37,626 nucleotides of DNA from an uncultured Gammaproteobacteria bacterium. GTDB lineage: Bacteria > Pseudomonadota > Gammaproteobacteria > Pseudomonadales > Ketobacteraceae. Both the position numbers and the translations under genes were made by a program. The notes beneath the pieces are model-generated. The model was not told where the DNA came from, ran no database searches, and was given only the letters and a program-made list of their open reading frames with translations. Shown here in pieces: positions 6,868 to 14,927 of this stretch (within the stretch, counting starts at the first letter, position 1; each line of letters begins with the position of its first letter). Where the stretch lies: contig CAJXZM010000047.1 of assembly GCA_913063125.1 (NCBI GenBank), positions 1-37,626 on the forward strand. The letters are read 5' to 3'.

Positions 6868-8919
6868 TTAAATTGATTGGAAGAAAAACTCCCCAGCTTC
6901 ATGGCCCGCATATCGTACAGGGGCATACTCTGGGACTTGTTCATGGTTAAGCTCAAGTGCTCTGCGGCGAACCTTACCAAGCACATCACGATAAACCGAG
7001 TGGCCTTCGGTAATGCCCTCTGATTTGTTTAATACTTCAAGAAATGCTTGAGAGAACACTGAGTGGCCGCTACCACCGCCATCTAATACGGGGGCGATAC
7101 CGCCTGATGTTAACACTGTTCTAGCTCGCGCTCTTGACATTATTTTTATCCATTCATCGTGAGCATCTTCCGTCATGGTTTCATTGATTCGAGGTACCGA
7201 TGCCATGGACAGGGTGCCGGCATAGCAGGAGTCAGCAACAACGAGCACATGTTTCGCAGGCATGGTGTTGAGTATGTCGGAGATTGACACATTGGATATC
7301 CAGTTGGTGGTATCGCCTGGTTCTGCATCGACAGGTAACCAATAACCGCGACTGTTAGCGTCATCTAACTCACCATGGCCAGCATAATAAATGAGCAGGT
7401 TGTCTTGGTCGTTGAGTTCGCTTCGTAATGTGTTGAGTGCTGACAATATGTCGTAGCGTGTTGCATTGAGCAGCGTGGTTGTTTTAAATCCAAATTTGGT
7501 GCGCAGTAATTGCTCAGCCTCAGTAACATCATTTTTAGGGGTTTCAAGGTCGGGGTAGTATGCGTAGCGGTTATTGCCAATAATGAGCGCATGGTACTCG
7601 CCTAGATCCATATTTTTCTTGGCACGTAGTGGCGCAGTTTGTGATGTCTGCGTGGATTGTGCTAATTGCTTCTTGGCTGTTACTAATGAAAAGTCAAAGC
7701 TAACGTTTCGGCCCTTTTTATCGGTTGCTTCTAATTTGACCGTGGTACGGATGGTATTAACGGGAACATTAACCCAGAATAAGCTGTAGTCATCGACTTG
7801 AGTGACTCTACCGTTGACCTTGAAGTTTTTAAGCCCTGCAGGTGCTTTGATTTTACCAACAATTTCTTTTTCTTTGGTTCCAGAGCGAAGACGAATGGTA
7901 GGAATACCTCGCATCAGTGCCATTGGAGGATCGATAATTTCGATAGAGGGAGCATCAGCATTGGAGGCCACTAGCATTTCAGATTGGGTGACTTCTTCGT
8001 GGGTGGTTTCAATTTCACCGGACATACTTTCAGCGTCATAGCTTAGTGTAGCTAACTCGGCTTTTTGAAGAGCAACATCGGCTTTAGCTTTCGAAAGGGC
8101 TAGGCGTAATGCTTTGATTGTTTCTCTACTTTGTTCGTGAATAGCTTTTGACTCTTGAGCGAACAATTCTAGCTCTTTCTCTTTTTGACTCTTTTCGGCC
8201 TTAACTAACGCTTGTTTACCGTTCTTAAGTTGCAATTGTGTGCGTACTAAGCGCGACTGCATTGATTCCAGTTGCTGATTTTTTGCACGAACTTCGTTCT
8301 TCAACGCATCCAGCTCTTTTTGTGCAACAGAGTTAACTTCTACTGTAGAGGCATAAAGCAGGTCGTCATTTTTCATTCCCGAAGCACGTCGATACCAGTT
8401 TAGCGCAATCGCTTTATCCTGGGTGACACCTAGGCCTTTCTCATAGAGGTTGCCGAGATTGATTTGGGCGCGAGAGAAATTTTGCTCGGCTGCTTTTCCA
8501 TACCACTCAACTGCGAGTTTATAGTCTGGTTGTAAGCCTAGGCCTTTTTCAAAAATTTCACCGACATAGGTTTGAGCTTCAGCGTCCCCTGATTGTGCTA
8601 CTGGCAACCATATTTTCAGTGCAGTTGCATAATCTGCCCGGTCAAAGGCGACGTATTCACCGCCGCGAATTTCGCAATCAGAGGCTGAGGTTTTGATGGG
8701 CCGCCTTGCGGTTAAGTAAGTAGAGTAGCTGCCGAGTTTTCTTACTTGGCCAGGCAGTAAGCAATCGATGATTAGCAAGTCATCGGCATTCCTTGAGGCC
8801 TCTTTGGGGATGTCAACGTTGCCATTCGTAGCGCAGGCTGCAAGTAGCGTTATACAGAATGCTACGCTTCCGGTTAAAAATGCACGTAGTGCAGGGCTGT
8901 TCTTTGGGAATGGCTTCAT
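6868..8919 (-). CDS. Caspase-like (peptidase C14) lipoprotein with Sel1 repeats
   Basis: This 683-residue protein is predicted at the outer membrane. The signal ends in a lipobox LAAC with Cys29, and Ala at +2 argues against inner-membrane retention. Domains: Sel1-type repeats (about 95-180, with AEAQTYVGEIFEKGLG and RAQINLGNLYEKGLG units); a coiled coil (about 200-300); a beta-sandwich-like region (about 325-415); and a caspase domain (about 440-683). The catalytic dyad is visible: His515 in YYAGHG and Cys565 in VADSCYAG. The family are Cys proteases, usually cleaving after basic or acidic residues; specificity here is unknown. It has its own terminator and lies between the kinase module and the T6SS operon. 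As an anchored lipoprotein it is unlikely to be a secreted effector. Confidence 0.9.
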   Translation of the reverse strand: MKPFPKNSPALRAFLTGSVAFCITLLAACATNGNVDIPKEASRNADDLLIIDCLLPGQVRKLGSYSTYLTARRPIKTSASDCEIRGGEYVAFDRADYATALKIWLPVAQSGDAEAQTYVGEIFEKGLGLQPDYKLAVEWYGKAAEQNFSRAQINLGNLYEKGLGVTQDKAIALNWYRRASGMKNDDLLYASTVEVNSVAQKELDALKNEVRAKNQQLESMQSRLVRTQLQLKNGKQALVKAEKSQKEKELELFAQESKAIHEQSRETIKALRLALSKAKADVALQKAELATLSYDAESMSGEIETTHEEVTQSEMLVASNADAPSIEIIDPPMALMRGIPTIRLRSGTKEKEIVGKIKAPAGLKNFKVNGRVTQVDDYSLFWVNVPVNTIRTTVKLEATDKKGRNVSFDFSLVTAKKQLAQSTQTSQTAPLRAKKNMDLGEYHALIIGNNRYAYYPDLETPKNDVTEAEQLLRTKFGFKTTTLLNATRYDILSALNTLRSELNDQDNLLIYYAGHGELDDANSRGYWLPVDAEPGDTTNWISNVSISDILNTMPAKHVLVVADSCYAGTLSMASVPRINETMTEDAHDEWIKIMSRARARTVLTSGGIAPVLDGGGSGHSVFSQAFLEVLNKSEGITEGHSVYRDVLGKVRRRALELNHEQVPEYAPVRYAGHEAGEFFFQSI

Positions 8920-9127
8920 TGTCTGCCTCTTTCTCTTATCTGAATCGAATGACGACGTAGTTACTGGGTGTGGTTACTAAAAGCGTTCTTACACAGTATA
9001 TAAAGTATTGGGTGAGTTTAATGGTGAATATTGCACATTTTAGATGGGTATAATTTGCAGCGGGGGCCTAACTCGCTACGGTATTCTTCTCAACCATAAT
9101 CACTACTGCGAATTGATGTTAAACATA

Positions 9128-9967
9128 CTAGTCTACAAATGATTGATATGACTCAATTTTTGTTAGTACATCAGGCCATAAGTTGGTCCAACAGCAGGAA
9201 TGATCCGCACCTTCTACAAGGTGAAACTCTGCTTGCTGTTGTTTATCTACAACATCTTTGATCCAGCCCGCTTTGATATTGGTGTCTTCTTCGCCTGCGT
9301 AATGTAGCTGAATGATGTTTTTTCGAAGGGGGGCTAAATCTGCAGGATTTAATGATTCCATAAGCGGTGTGTATTCATGGTGTGTGGTCCACTCAAAAAT
9401 ATCTAAGTTTCCCGCTAGGGTAACTAAAATGCGAGCTTCCTGAAGTTGGTCTGCCATTAGCATTGCGAGAGTGCCGCCACCACTATAGCCAATAAGTACA
9501 ATATGGTCATATCGCTGACTAAAGTTTGAGAGAGCCGTTAATAGGCTGGTGACGACTTGTTGATTATAACGATGGCTTGTCCACCAATTGGGGGTGCAGT
9601 AATCATCTTTTGCGATGAAATAGCAAGGGCGACCTAAGTAAATAGCAGGCTGCTTATCTTGCTTCATTAGGTTAAGTAATAGGGGGTTAAGTGGTGTGGG
9701 GTTATTTGAGTAATAACCGTTGCTAAAAGGGCGCCCATCGCCACCGATATAAACATGAAGAAATCGTTGTCTTCTATTGTCAGTTTGGTCGGTGAAAGCT
9801 GCTTTATTGACGTACACTTGATGAGTAAAAGGTTTGCCAAGGACAGATTGAAGGTTTACTTGATGTTTTTTGGCTATTTTTTGTTCGTGTGGGGCTGTGC
9901 TGCAGGCAGATAAGCCGGTTAGCATTACACAAATAATGCTCTGGAATAGGAATTGACGTTTGTTCAT
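9128..9967 (-). CDS. Alpha/beta-hydrolase lipoprotein
   Basis: This 279-residue protein has a lipoprotein signal peptide (lipobox LSAC, Cys22; Ser at +2 suggests outer-membrane sorting). The nucleophile elbow is GYSGGG with Ser162. A likely acid is Asp228 (AGEEDTN) and the likely base is His256 (GADHSCCW), in the usual order Ser-Asp-His. Cys pairs (115/124 and 258/259) could form disulphides in the periplasm. The substrate is unknown; an esterase or lipase is possible. It is upstream of the caspase-like gene on the same strand (208-bp gap) and divergent from tagH, so it may share regulation with the secretion operon. No phospholipase-effector motif that I recognise is present. Confidence 0.85.
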   Translation of the reverse strand: MNKRQFLFQSIICVMLTGLSACSTAPHEQKIAKKHQVNLQSVLGKPFTHQVYVNKAAFTDQTDNRRQRFLHVYIGGDGRPFSNGYYSNNPTPLNPLLLNLMKQDKQPAIYLGRPCYFIAKDDYCTPNWWTSHRYNQQVVTSLLTALSNFSQRYDHIVLIGYSGGGTLAMLMADQLQEARILVTLAGNLDIFEWTTHHEYTPLMESLNPADLAPLRKNIIQLHYAGEEDTNIKAGWIKDVVDKQQQAEFHLVEGADHSCCWTNLWPDVLTKIESYQSFVD

Positions 9968-10018
9968 AACAATCTACTTTCGTTAGTCAGAGGAAGCGTT
10001 TGATTTATTGCGATAAAA

Positions 10019-10037
10019 AGTTGGTTGAATGCCAACT
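10019..10037. promoter_or_regulatory. Short inverted repeat in the divergent region
   Basis: AGTTGG and CCAACT (6-bp arms, 7-bp spacer) lie about 50 bp upstream of the hydrolase start and about 170 bp upstream of tagH. This could be an operator for the divergent pair. The evidence is symmetry only, and a chance occurrence is possible. Confidence 0.25.
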
Positions 10038-10112
10038 GAAAGGTAATATTGGTTAATTGAAATTAAGACCCATAATAGAAGCATTGTAACTATTAAGAGG
10101 GTCTTTAACAGT

Positions 10113-10141
10113 TCTATAGTAAATCTATAGTTGATCTATAA
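10113..10141 (+). repeat. Three 11-bp phased direct repeats upstream of tagH
   Basis: TCTATAGT-type units begin at 10113, 10124 and 10135, an exact 11-bp period (TCTATAG, TCTATAG, TCTATAA). They lie about 70-95 bp before the tagH start. One helical turn spacing puts the units on the same DNA face, as in cooperative activator or repressor sites. No clear -35/-10 pair is seen, so the promoter itself is unassigned. Confidence 0.45.
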
Positions 10142-10207
10142 CTACAGCAAGCTCTTTGAGGTCCATCAGGGGCAACAAGATTAGCTAATTAGTTATAAAA
10201 ACGAGAA

Positions 10208-12022
10208 ATGAATATGTCACTGGTACTCACAATTGTACGCCAACCACCGGGCACGAATGTTGCGAAAAGTCGCATGACATTTGGGGCGACGGGTGGATCA
10301 ATAGGGCGAAACTCAACCAATGATTGGCAGTTGCCAGACCCAGATCGTTTTGTTTCATCTCGGCATGCCTCTATTCGTTGCGAAGGTGGGCAGTACTATT
10401 TAGTGGATACCAGCACTAACGGTGTTTATTACAACAATACAGAACAACCTTTGGGTACAGGGAATCAGGCTAAGTTGTCGGAAGGCGATAGGTTATATTT
10501 TGGTGAATATGAACTGTTAGTGGCATTTGAGCAAAGCCCTGCCGCAGACAATATGAACTTGAATGATTTTGACCAATGGTTAGACCCTGCACCCGCGAAT
10601 GATATTTTGGCTGATAGCAGTGGTTCTGTAGGGAATGACTTCCTGATAGAGTCTGAGGAGCTTGACCCCCTTGCCGCGATGGATAACGCGATGCCAAGTT
10701 TAGGTATGCCGTCCTCTAATGCAATTCCTGATGACGAGGATTGGCTGGGTACGAGTCAGCCAGATAATGCTTCCCCTATGGCGCAGGCATTTTCTATTGC
10801 AGCACCGGTCTCCGATCCGATAATACCTGAACCTGCAAACTCTGAACCTTCAATACCTGAAGGCTCAGGGCATGCAATTCCTGATGATTGGGATATAGAT
10901 GACTTGCTGGGTGATGACGCGCCAGCTGAGATAGCGGTTCTCAGCACACCGGAGCCATTAGCGAGACCTGTGCCTCAGCCAGCAAAACCGATGCCGTCAC
11001 CACCCCAGCCTTCTCGTGCAGCTAGCGCTATGAAAGAGAACGTGAAGATTGAGTTGGATGAAATTGAATCATTGCTAGAAGTGGAAATTACGATTCCTGA
11101 GGCTCAGCAAGATATTCAAGATACCGCTCAGCGTGAAACTAACGAACTGGACGCCTTTCTTGGTTTAGATGATGCCCCCGTTTCTCTTGCCCCTAGCCCA
11201 GCTTCTAGCATAGCCCCGTTAATAGCTAAGCCCGAAGTGAAGGCGATTGAAGACGAGCTGTCGATAGATGATTTTCTACCCGTTGAAGATATTGTTGTTG
11301 AAGATCCTATTGTTGAAAGCCTTGTTGCTGAAAGGGATCAGAAAAACATTCCTGAGCCTGTTGAGGATGAGCAAGAAATAGTCGCTGAAAAAGTGAGCGC
11401 AGTTAAAAGGGCTACAATTAAAGCGGATACAGACCAAGTATCGGAATTAATCCATTCGCTTGGGCTGGACCCTGAGCAAGTGAGCCCTGAGCAGCGAGCG
11501 AATTTCAATCAGCTGATTGCGGATATGTTACGAGAGTCTACCAAAGGTATGATGGCTGTGTTGGGCGCTAGAAATGCTATTAAAAATGAATTTCGCATGA
11601 ATGTTACTTTAATTCAGGCGGCAGAGAATAACCCGTTAAAATTCTCGCCAAATGTAGATGAAGCACTCAGAAATATGTTTGTGTCTCAAAATAATGCTTA
11701 CTTACCCGGTGTGCTTGCTATCAAACATGGCTTTCAAGATATAGCGGATCATCAGGTAGCTGTCATTGCTGGGATGAGAGAAGCGTTTAATTCTATGATG
11801 AAACAGTTTGACCCCCAAAAGCTTGCCGTACGCTTTGATAAACAGCAGACTCGTGGTGGTTTAATGAAAGGTAAAAGTGCAAAGTATTGGGAATCTTACG
11901 CAGAATATTACCGCGACTTAGCGAATAATATGGACGATTCATTCCAAGACCTGTTTGGAGAGGAGTTTGCTGAGGCGTATGAGCAGCAGATGAATGCATT
12001 GGCTTCATCCAGAGCAAAATAA
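10208..12022 (+). CDS. tagH: T6SS FHA-domain protein TagH (Fha)
   Basis: This 604-residue cytoplasmic protein has an N-terminal FHA domain (about 5-108) with the phosphothreonine-binding residues in place: GRN (33-35), SSRH (50-53) and TNG (70-72). A long acidic, Pro-rich linker (about 110-400) contains short repeats such as AIPDD-W. The C-terminal domain (about 405-590; DQVSELIHSLGLDPEQVSPEQ and following helices) matches the TagH/ImpI family. In known systems Fha binds a phosphorylated Thr and promotes assembly of the apparatus. It is the first gene of the operon, 35 bp before tssJ. The ATG at 10208 has a poor ribosome site; ATG 10214 is an alternative. Confidence 0.95.
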   Translation: MNMSLVLTIVRQPPGTNVAKSRMTFGATGGSIGRNSTNDWQLPDPDRFVSSRHASIRCEGGQYYLVDTSTNGVYYNNTEQPLGTGNQAKLSEGDRLYFGEYELLVAFEQSPAADNMNLNDFDQWLDPAPANDILADSSGSVGNDFLIESEELDPLAAMDNAMPSLGMPSSNAIPDDEDWLGTSQPDNASPMAQAFSIAAPVSDPIIPEPANSEPSIPEGSGHAIPDDWDIDDLLGDDAPAEIAVLSTPEPLARPVPQPAKPMPSPPQPSRAASAMKENVKIELDEIESLLEVEITIPEAQQDIQDTAQRETNELDAFLGLDDAPVSLAPSPASSIAPLIAKPEVKAIEDELSIDDFLPVEDIVVEDPIVESLVAERDQKNIPEPVEDEQEIVAEKVSAVKRATIKADTDQVSELIHSLGLDPEQVSPEQRANFNQLIADMLRESTKGMMAVLGARNAIKNEFRMNVTLIQAAENNPLKFSPNVDEALRNMFVSQNNAYLPGVLAIKHGFQDIADHQVAVIAGMREAFNSMMKQFDPQKLAVRFDKQQTRGGLMKGKSAKYWESYAEYYRDLANNMDDSFQDLFGEEFAEAYEQQMNALASSRAK

Positions 12023-12023
12023 G

Positions 12024-12044
12024 TAGGGTTTAGGGTTTAGGGTA
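12024..12044 (+). repeat. Tandem heptamer (TAGGGTT)x3 between tagH and tssJ
   Basis: Units TAGGGTT, TAGGGTT and TAGGGTA follow directly after the tagH stop codon. Only 16 bp separate the last unit from the tssJ ATG, and the ribosome-binding AGGAG at 12047-12051 lies directly after it. Change in copy number would alter tagH-tssJ spacing but not the tssJ ribosome site. The motif resembles a telomere repeat, which is probably coincidence. Confidence 0.6.
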
Positions 12045-12060
12045 ACAGGAGTATAGATTG

Positions 12061-12600
12061 ATGTTTAATGTGGTAGAAAAAAAAGAACGACAAGCTGGAC
12101 ATAAGGTAGGGTCGCGATGGTTGCTGGGTTTTGTATGGCTAGTGATGGTAACGTTAGGAACTGGTTGCAGTACGACTGCTCAGATTTTAAATTTGGATAC
12201 GGAAGTTGTATTAGATTTCCAGGTGTGGCCAAAAATAAATCCTGATGATAATGGGCGTGCTTCTCCTCTTGTTGTGAGAGTCTACGAGTTGAAAGATTCT
12301 CGACAATTTCTAGCAGAAGATTTTATTGACTTGTTTGAAGAGAGTAAGGAACGATTGGGGGCTGACTTGTTGGCGGAGCATAGACTTCGTGAATTAACGC
12401 CAGGCTTAAACCGAACTGAAACCTTTGAGCTGGGTCCAGATGTGAAGTATATTGGTCTTTTGGGCGAATTTATTCAATATGAAAATGCTCAAGCCCGGGT
12501 GGTTTTTGCTATAGAGCCTAATAGAGAAACAAATAAAATCATTTGGATTAATAAAACCAAACTTAAAGTGGGCGATGGCGACAAGCCAGACGATATTTAA
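12061..12600 (+). CDS. tssJ: T6SS outer-membrane lipoprotein TssJ
   Basis: This 179-residue protein has a signal peptide with an unusually long charged start (about 20 residues) and the lipobox LGTGC (Cys36). The body is the beta-sandwich TssJ pattern: TEVVLDFQVWPKINPDDNGRASPLVVRVYELKDS (about 45-80), including the conserved PLVVRVYxL strand, then FLAEDFIDLFE and a C-terminal strand pair. TssJ anchors the TssLM complex to the outer membrane through TssM. I chose ATG 12061, 9 bp after AGGAG; a TTG three bases upstream is also in frame but less likely. It sits 18 bp before tssK. Confidence 0.95.
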   Translation: MFNVVEKKERQAGHKVGSRWLLGFVWLVMVTLGTGCSTTAQILNLDTEVVLDFQVWPKINPDDNGRASPLVVRVYELKDSRQFLAEDFIDLFEESKERLGADLLAEHRLRELTPGLNRTETFELGPDVKYIGLLGEFIQYENAQARVVFAIEPNRETNKIIWINKTKLKVGDGDKPDDI

Positions 12601-12618
12601 TAAGAAGGATTGAGCGTA

Positions 12619-13953
12619 ATGTCTCAGAATAATAAAGTTGTCTGGTCTGAAGGTATGTTTTTGCGACCGCAGCATTTTCAACAGCAGGATCGACACCTAG
12701 AGCGGTATATTGATGCTCGGTGTAATGCTGTTGATGGTTATGGTTGGGGTTTTCAAGACGTCACCATTGATCAGGATTTATTAACGGTTGGTAAAATATC
12801 GCTAACATCAGCTAGTGGCGTGTTACCGGACGGGACGCCATTTCATTTACCTCAGGATGATGATGCTCCTGAGATTATTGATGTACCAGAAAACGTGCAT
12901 AATGAAATGGTATATTTGGCATTGCCATTGCGTCGAGCCGGAGCATTGGACGTTACGATGGGGGAAAACCCTCAAGGATTGGCGCGTTATCATGCTACCG
13001 ATTCCAATGTGCGTGATGGTGCAGATAACAGCGGTGATTTACAGCAAATTCAATTGGGAACGTTACAGTTAAAGCTGTTGCGTGAGTCAGAAGACCTCTC
13101 TGGTTACGCGTGCTTGGGTGTATGCCGTATCGTTGAAAGTCGAGAAGATAAACAAATTGTTCTAGATGATCAATACATCGTTAGTTGTGTGGATATTAAG
13201 GCGGCTAGTCGTTTAAGCGGGTTTCTGTCCGAGCTTGCAGGCTTGCTACATCATCGTGGTGAAGCACTCGGTTCGCGTTTGGCTGACAGCGGCCGTGCTG
13301 GGTCGGCGGAAGTAGCGGATTATATGTTGTTGCAATTAGTGAACCGACTTGAACCGTTAACTATTCACTTATCAACGATCAAGAACTTGCACCCCATGGC
13401 GCTATACACAGAATTGGTTCAAATGGCAGGGGAATTGTCCACGTTTACGTCACGTAATAAGCGCCCGGCAGAGTTTGCACATTACTTACATGATCGCTTA
13501 CAGGAAACGTATACGCTTGTATTGCAGTCATTACGTCAGAACCTAAGTATGGTAATGGAGCAGACAGCGGTTCCTCTGGAGCTAGCTGAGCGCAAATACG
13601 GTATTCGTGTTTCTCCTATTAATGATCGATCATTAGTCTCTAGTGCGGTTTTTGTACTTGCTGTTAAATGTGAGTTGCCGGATGAAGAGCTACGTACGCG
13701 TTTTCCTGCGCAGATTAAAATTGGGCCAGTAGAAAAAATACGTCAATTGGTTAATGCCCAATTGGCGGGGATTGGGTTGCGTGCGTTACCGGTTGCGCCA
13801 CGACAAATACCCTATCATGCGGGTTATACGTATTTTGAACTGGATAAAAGCAGTGATTACTGGCGTGATCTTCAGCAATCTGGTGGTTTTGCTGTGCATG
13901 TCGGTGGTGACTTCCCTGGCTTGGAAATAGAATTTTGGGCAGTAAGAGAATGA
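12619..13953 (+). CDS. tssK: T6SS baseplate protein TssK
   Basis: This 444-residue cytoplasmic protein has the hallmark opening VVWSEGMFLRPQHFQQQDRH (8-27), the family signature. The C-terminus has the expected PRQIPYHAGYTYFELDK and GGDFPGLEIEFWAVRE stretches. TssK is a trimer linking the baseplate (TssEFG and VgrG) to TssL and TssM in the membrane. ATG 12619 is chosen because AAGGA lies 9 bp upstream; a TTG at 12610 is in frame but overlaps that site. Length is normal. It is in the operon, 27 bp before tssL. Confidence 0.97.
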   Translation: MSQNNKVVWSEGMFLRPQHFQQQDRHLERYIDARCNAVDGYGWGFQDVTIDQDLLTVGKISLTSASGVLPDGTPFHLPQDDDAPEIIDVPENVHNEMVYLALPLRRAGALDVTMGENPQGLARYHATDSNVRDGADNSGDLQQIQLGTLQLKLLRESEDLSGYACLGVCRIVESREDKQIVLDDQYIVSCVDIKAASRLSGFLSELAGLLHHRGEALGSRLADSGRAGSAEVADYMLLQLVNRLEPLTIHLSTIKNLHPMALYTELVQMAGELSTFTSRNKRPAEFAHYLHDRLQETYTLVLQSLRQNLSMVMEQTAVPLELAERKYGIRVSPINDRSLVSSAVFVLAVKCELPDEELRTRFPAQIKIGPVEKIRQLVNAQLAGIGLRALPVAPRQIPYHAGYTYFELDKSSDYWRDLQQSGGFAVHVGGDFPGLEIEFWAVRE

Positions 13954-13980
13954 GAGTCGAAATTATAAGCGGAGATGGTT

Positions 13981-14895
13981 ATGTCTGATGATGATCGCAC
14001 CCTGATTCAAAGCTCGGGGCCAGTACGACCGAACCCAGGGGGTAGAGCCCCAGCAGGTGGCGCATCACCTCCTCCAACCCCGCCCCCGCAGACGCCACCG
14101 CCTTCTGGGGGGTATCGTACGCCGCCACCGCCGCCAATGATGGGGCATCAGACGTCAACTCGGATCGATGTGTTTGATGGTTTGAATCCTGTGGTGAACG
14201 CAGCATCGACATTGCTAAACTTGATGGCTAAGTTAAGAAATACCGCTTCCCATGCCAATGTTACCGGCTTATTTAATCAAGTATCCCAAGAGTTGAAGCA
14301 ATTTGAAGCACGACTTAAGCAAGAAGGAACTCGCCCAGAGGTGGTTTTAGCATCGCGTTATAGTTTGTGTGCAGTGATTGATGAGGTGGTACTGAATACG
14401 CCTTGGGGTGCTAATAGTTCCTGGGGACAAAAAACGTTACTCAGTGCGTTTCATAATGAAACGGCAGGCGGAGAGAAATTCTTTCTGATTTTAGATCGAA
14501 TGAAGCAGTCCCCTGGGGAAAACCTTCATGTATTAGAGTTGTTGTATTTATTAGTGAGCTTTGGTTTTGAAGGTAAGTATCGAGTGATGGATCGCGGGCG
14601 GGACCACTTAGATGGTATCCGTGATGAGTTGTATCATGCCATCCGACGTATTCGAGGGCAGCCTGAGGCTGATTTGTCGTTAGACTGGCGACAGGTGGAA
14701 GGCAGGTTGTCGTCAATGGTGCATTACATTCCATTGTGGGTAGTTGGAGCTTGTGTTGGAGCTGTAATGTTATTGACCTATTCAGGTTTCAGATTCGCTT
14801 TGTATAACACGACCACTCCGCTTTATGAGCAGTTTGTGGCGTTGGAGCAAGTCGATGGCAAAAATGATGGTAGCAGCGCAAAGGCTAATCCATAA
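13981..14895 (+). CDS. tssL: T6SS inner-membrane protein TssL (DotU) with Thr motif
   Basis: This 304-residue protein has a disordered Pro/Gly-rich N-terminus (1-55), the DotU cytoplasmic helical domain (about 60-250; RYSLCAVIDEVVLNTPWG and FHNETAGGEKFFLILDRM are typical) and one C-terminal membrane helix (about 252-276). There is no OmpA-like peptidoglycan-binding extension. Residues 1-9 read MSDDDRTLI: an acidic patch before Thr7 and Ile at +2/+3, a good candidate phospho-Thr and FHA site. Established work in Agrobacterium shows TssL Thr phosphorylation by PpkA and binding by Fha. ATG 13981 is chosen because GGAG ends 6 bp upstream; the ATG at 13975 is too close to it. Confidence 0.96.
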   Translation: MSDDDRTLIQSSGPVRPNPGGRAPAGGASPPPTPPPQTPPPSGGYRTPPPPPMMGHQTSTRIDVFDGLNPVVNAASTLLNLMAKLRNTASHANVTGLFNQVSQELKQFEARLKQEGTRPEVVLASRYSLCAVIDEVVLNTPWGANSSWGQKTLLSAFHNETAGGEKFFLILDRMKQSPGENLHVLELLYLLVSFGFEGKYRVMDRGRDHLDGIRDELYHAIRRIRGQPEADLSLDWRQVEGRLSSMVHYIPLWVVGACVGAVMLLTYSGFRFALYNTTTPLYEQFVALEQVDGKNDGSSAKANP

Positions 14896-14927
14896 GCTAG
14901 CGCCGAATAGGTATTTTGAGGGGATTC

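Noticed and set aside
6868..8919. Caspase-like protein as a secreted T6SS effector
   Set aside because: It has a lipoprotein signal peptide, so it is exported and anchored in its own envelope.
9128..9967. Alpha/beta hydrolase as a T6SS lipase (Tle) effector
   Set aside because: Lipoprotein signal and no adjacent vgrG or immunity gene. The fold alone is not enough.
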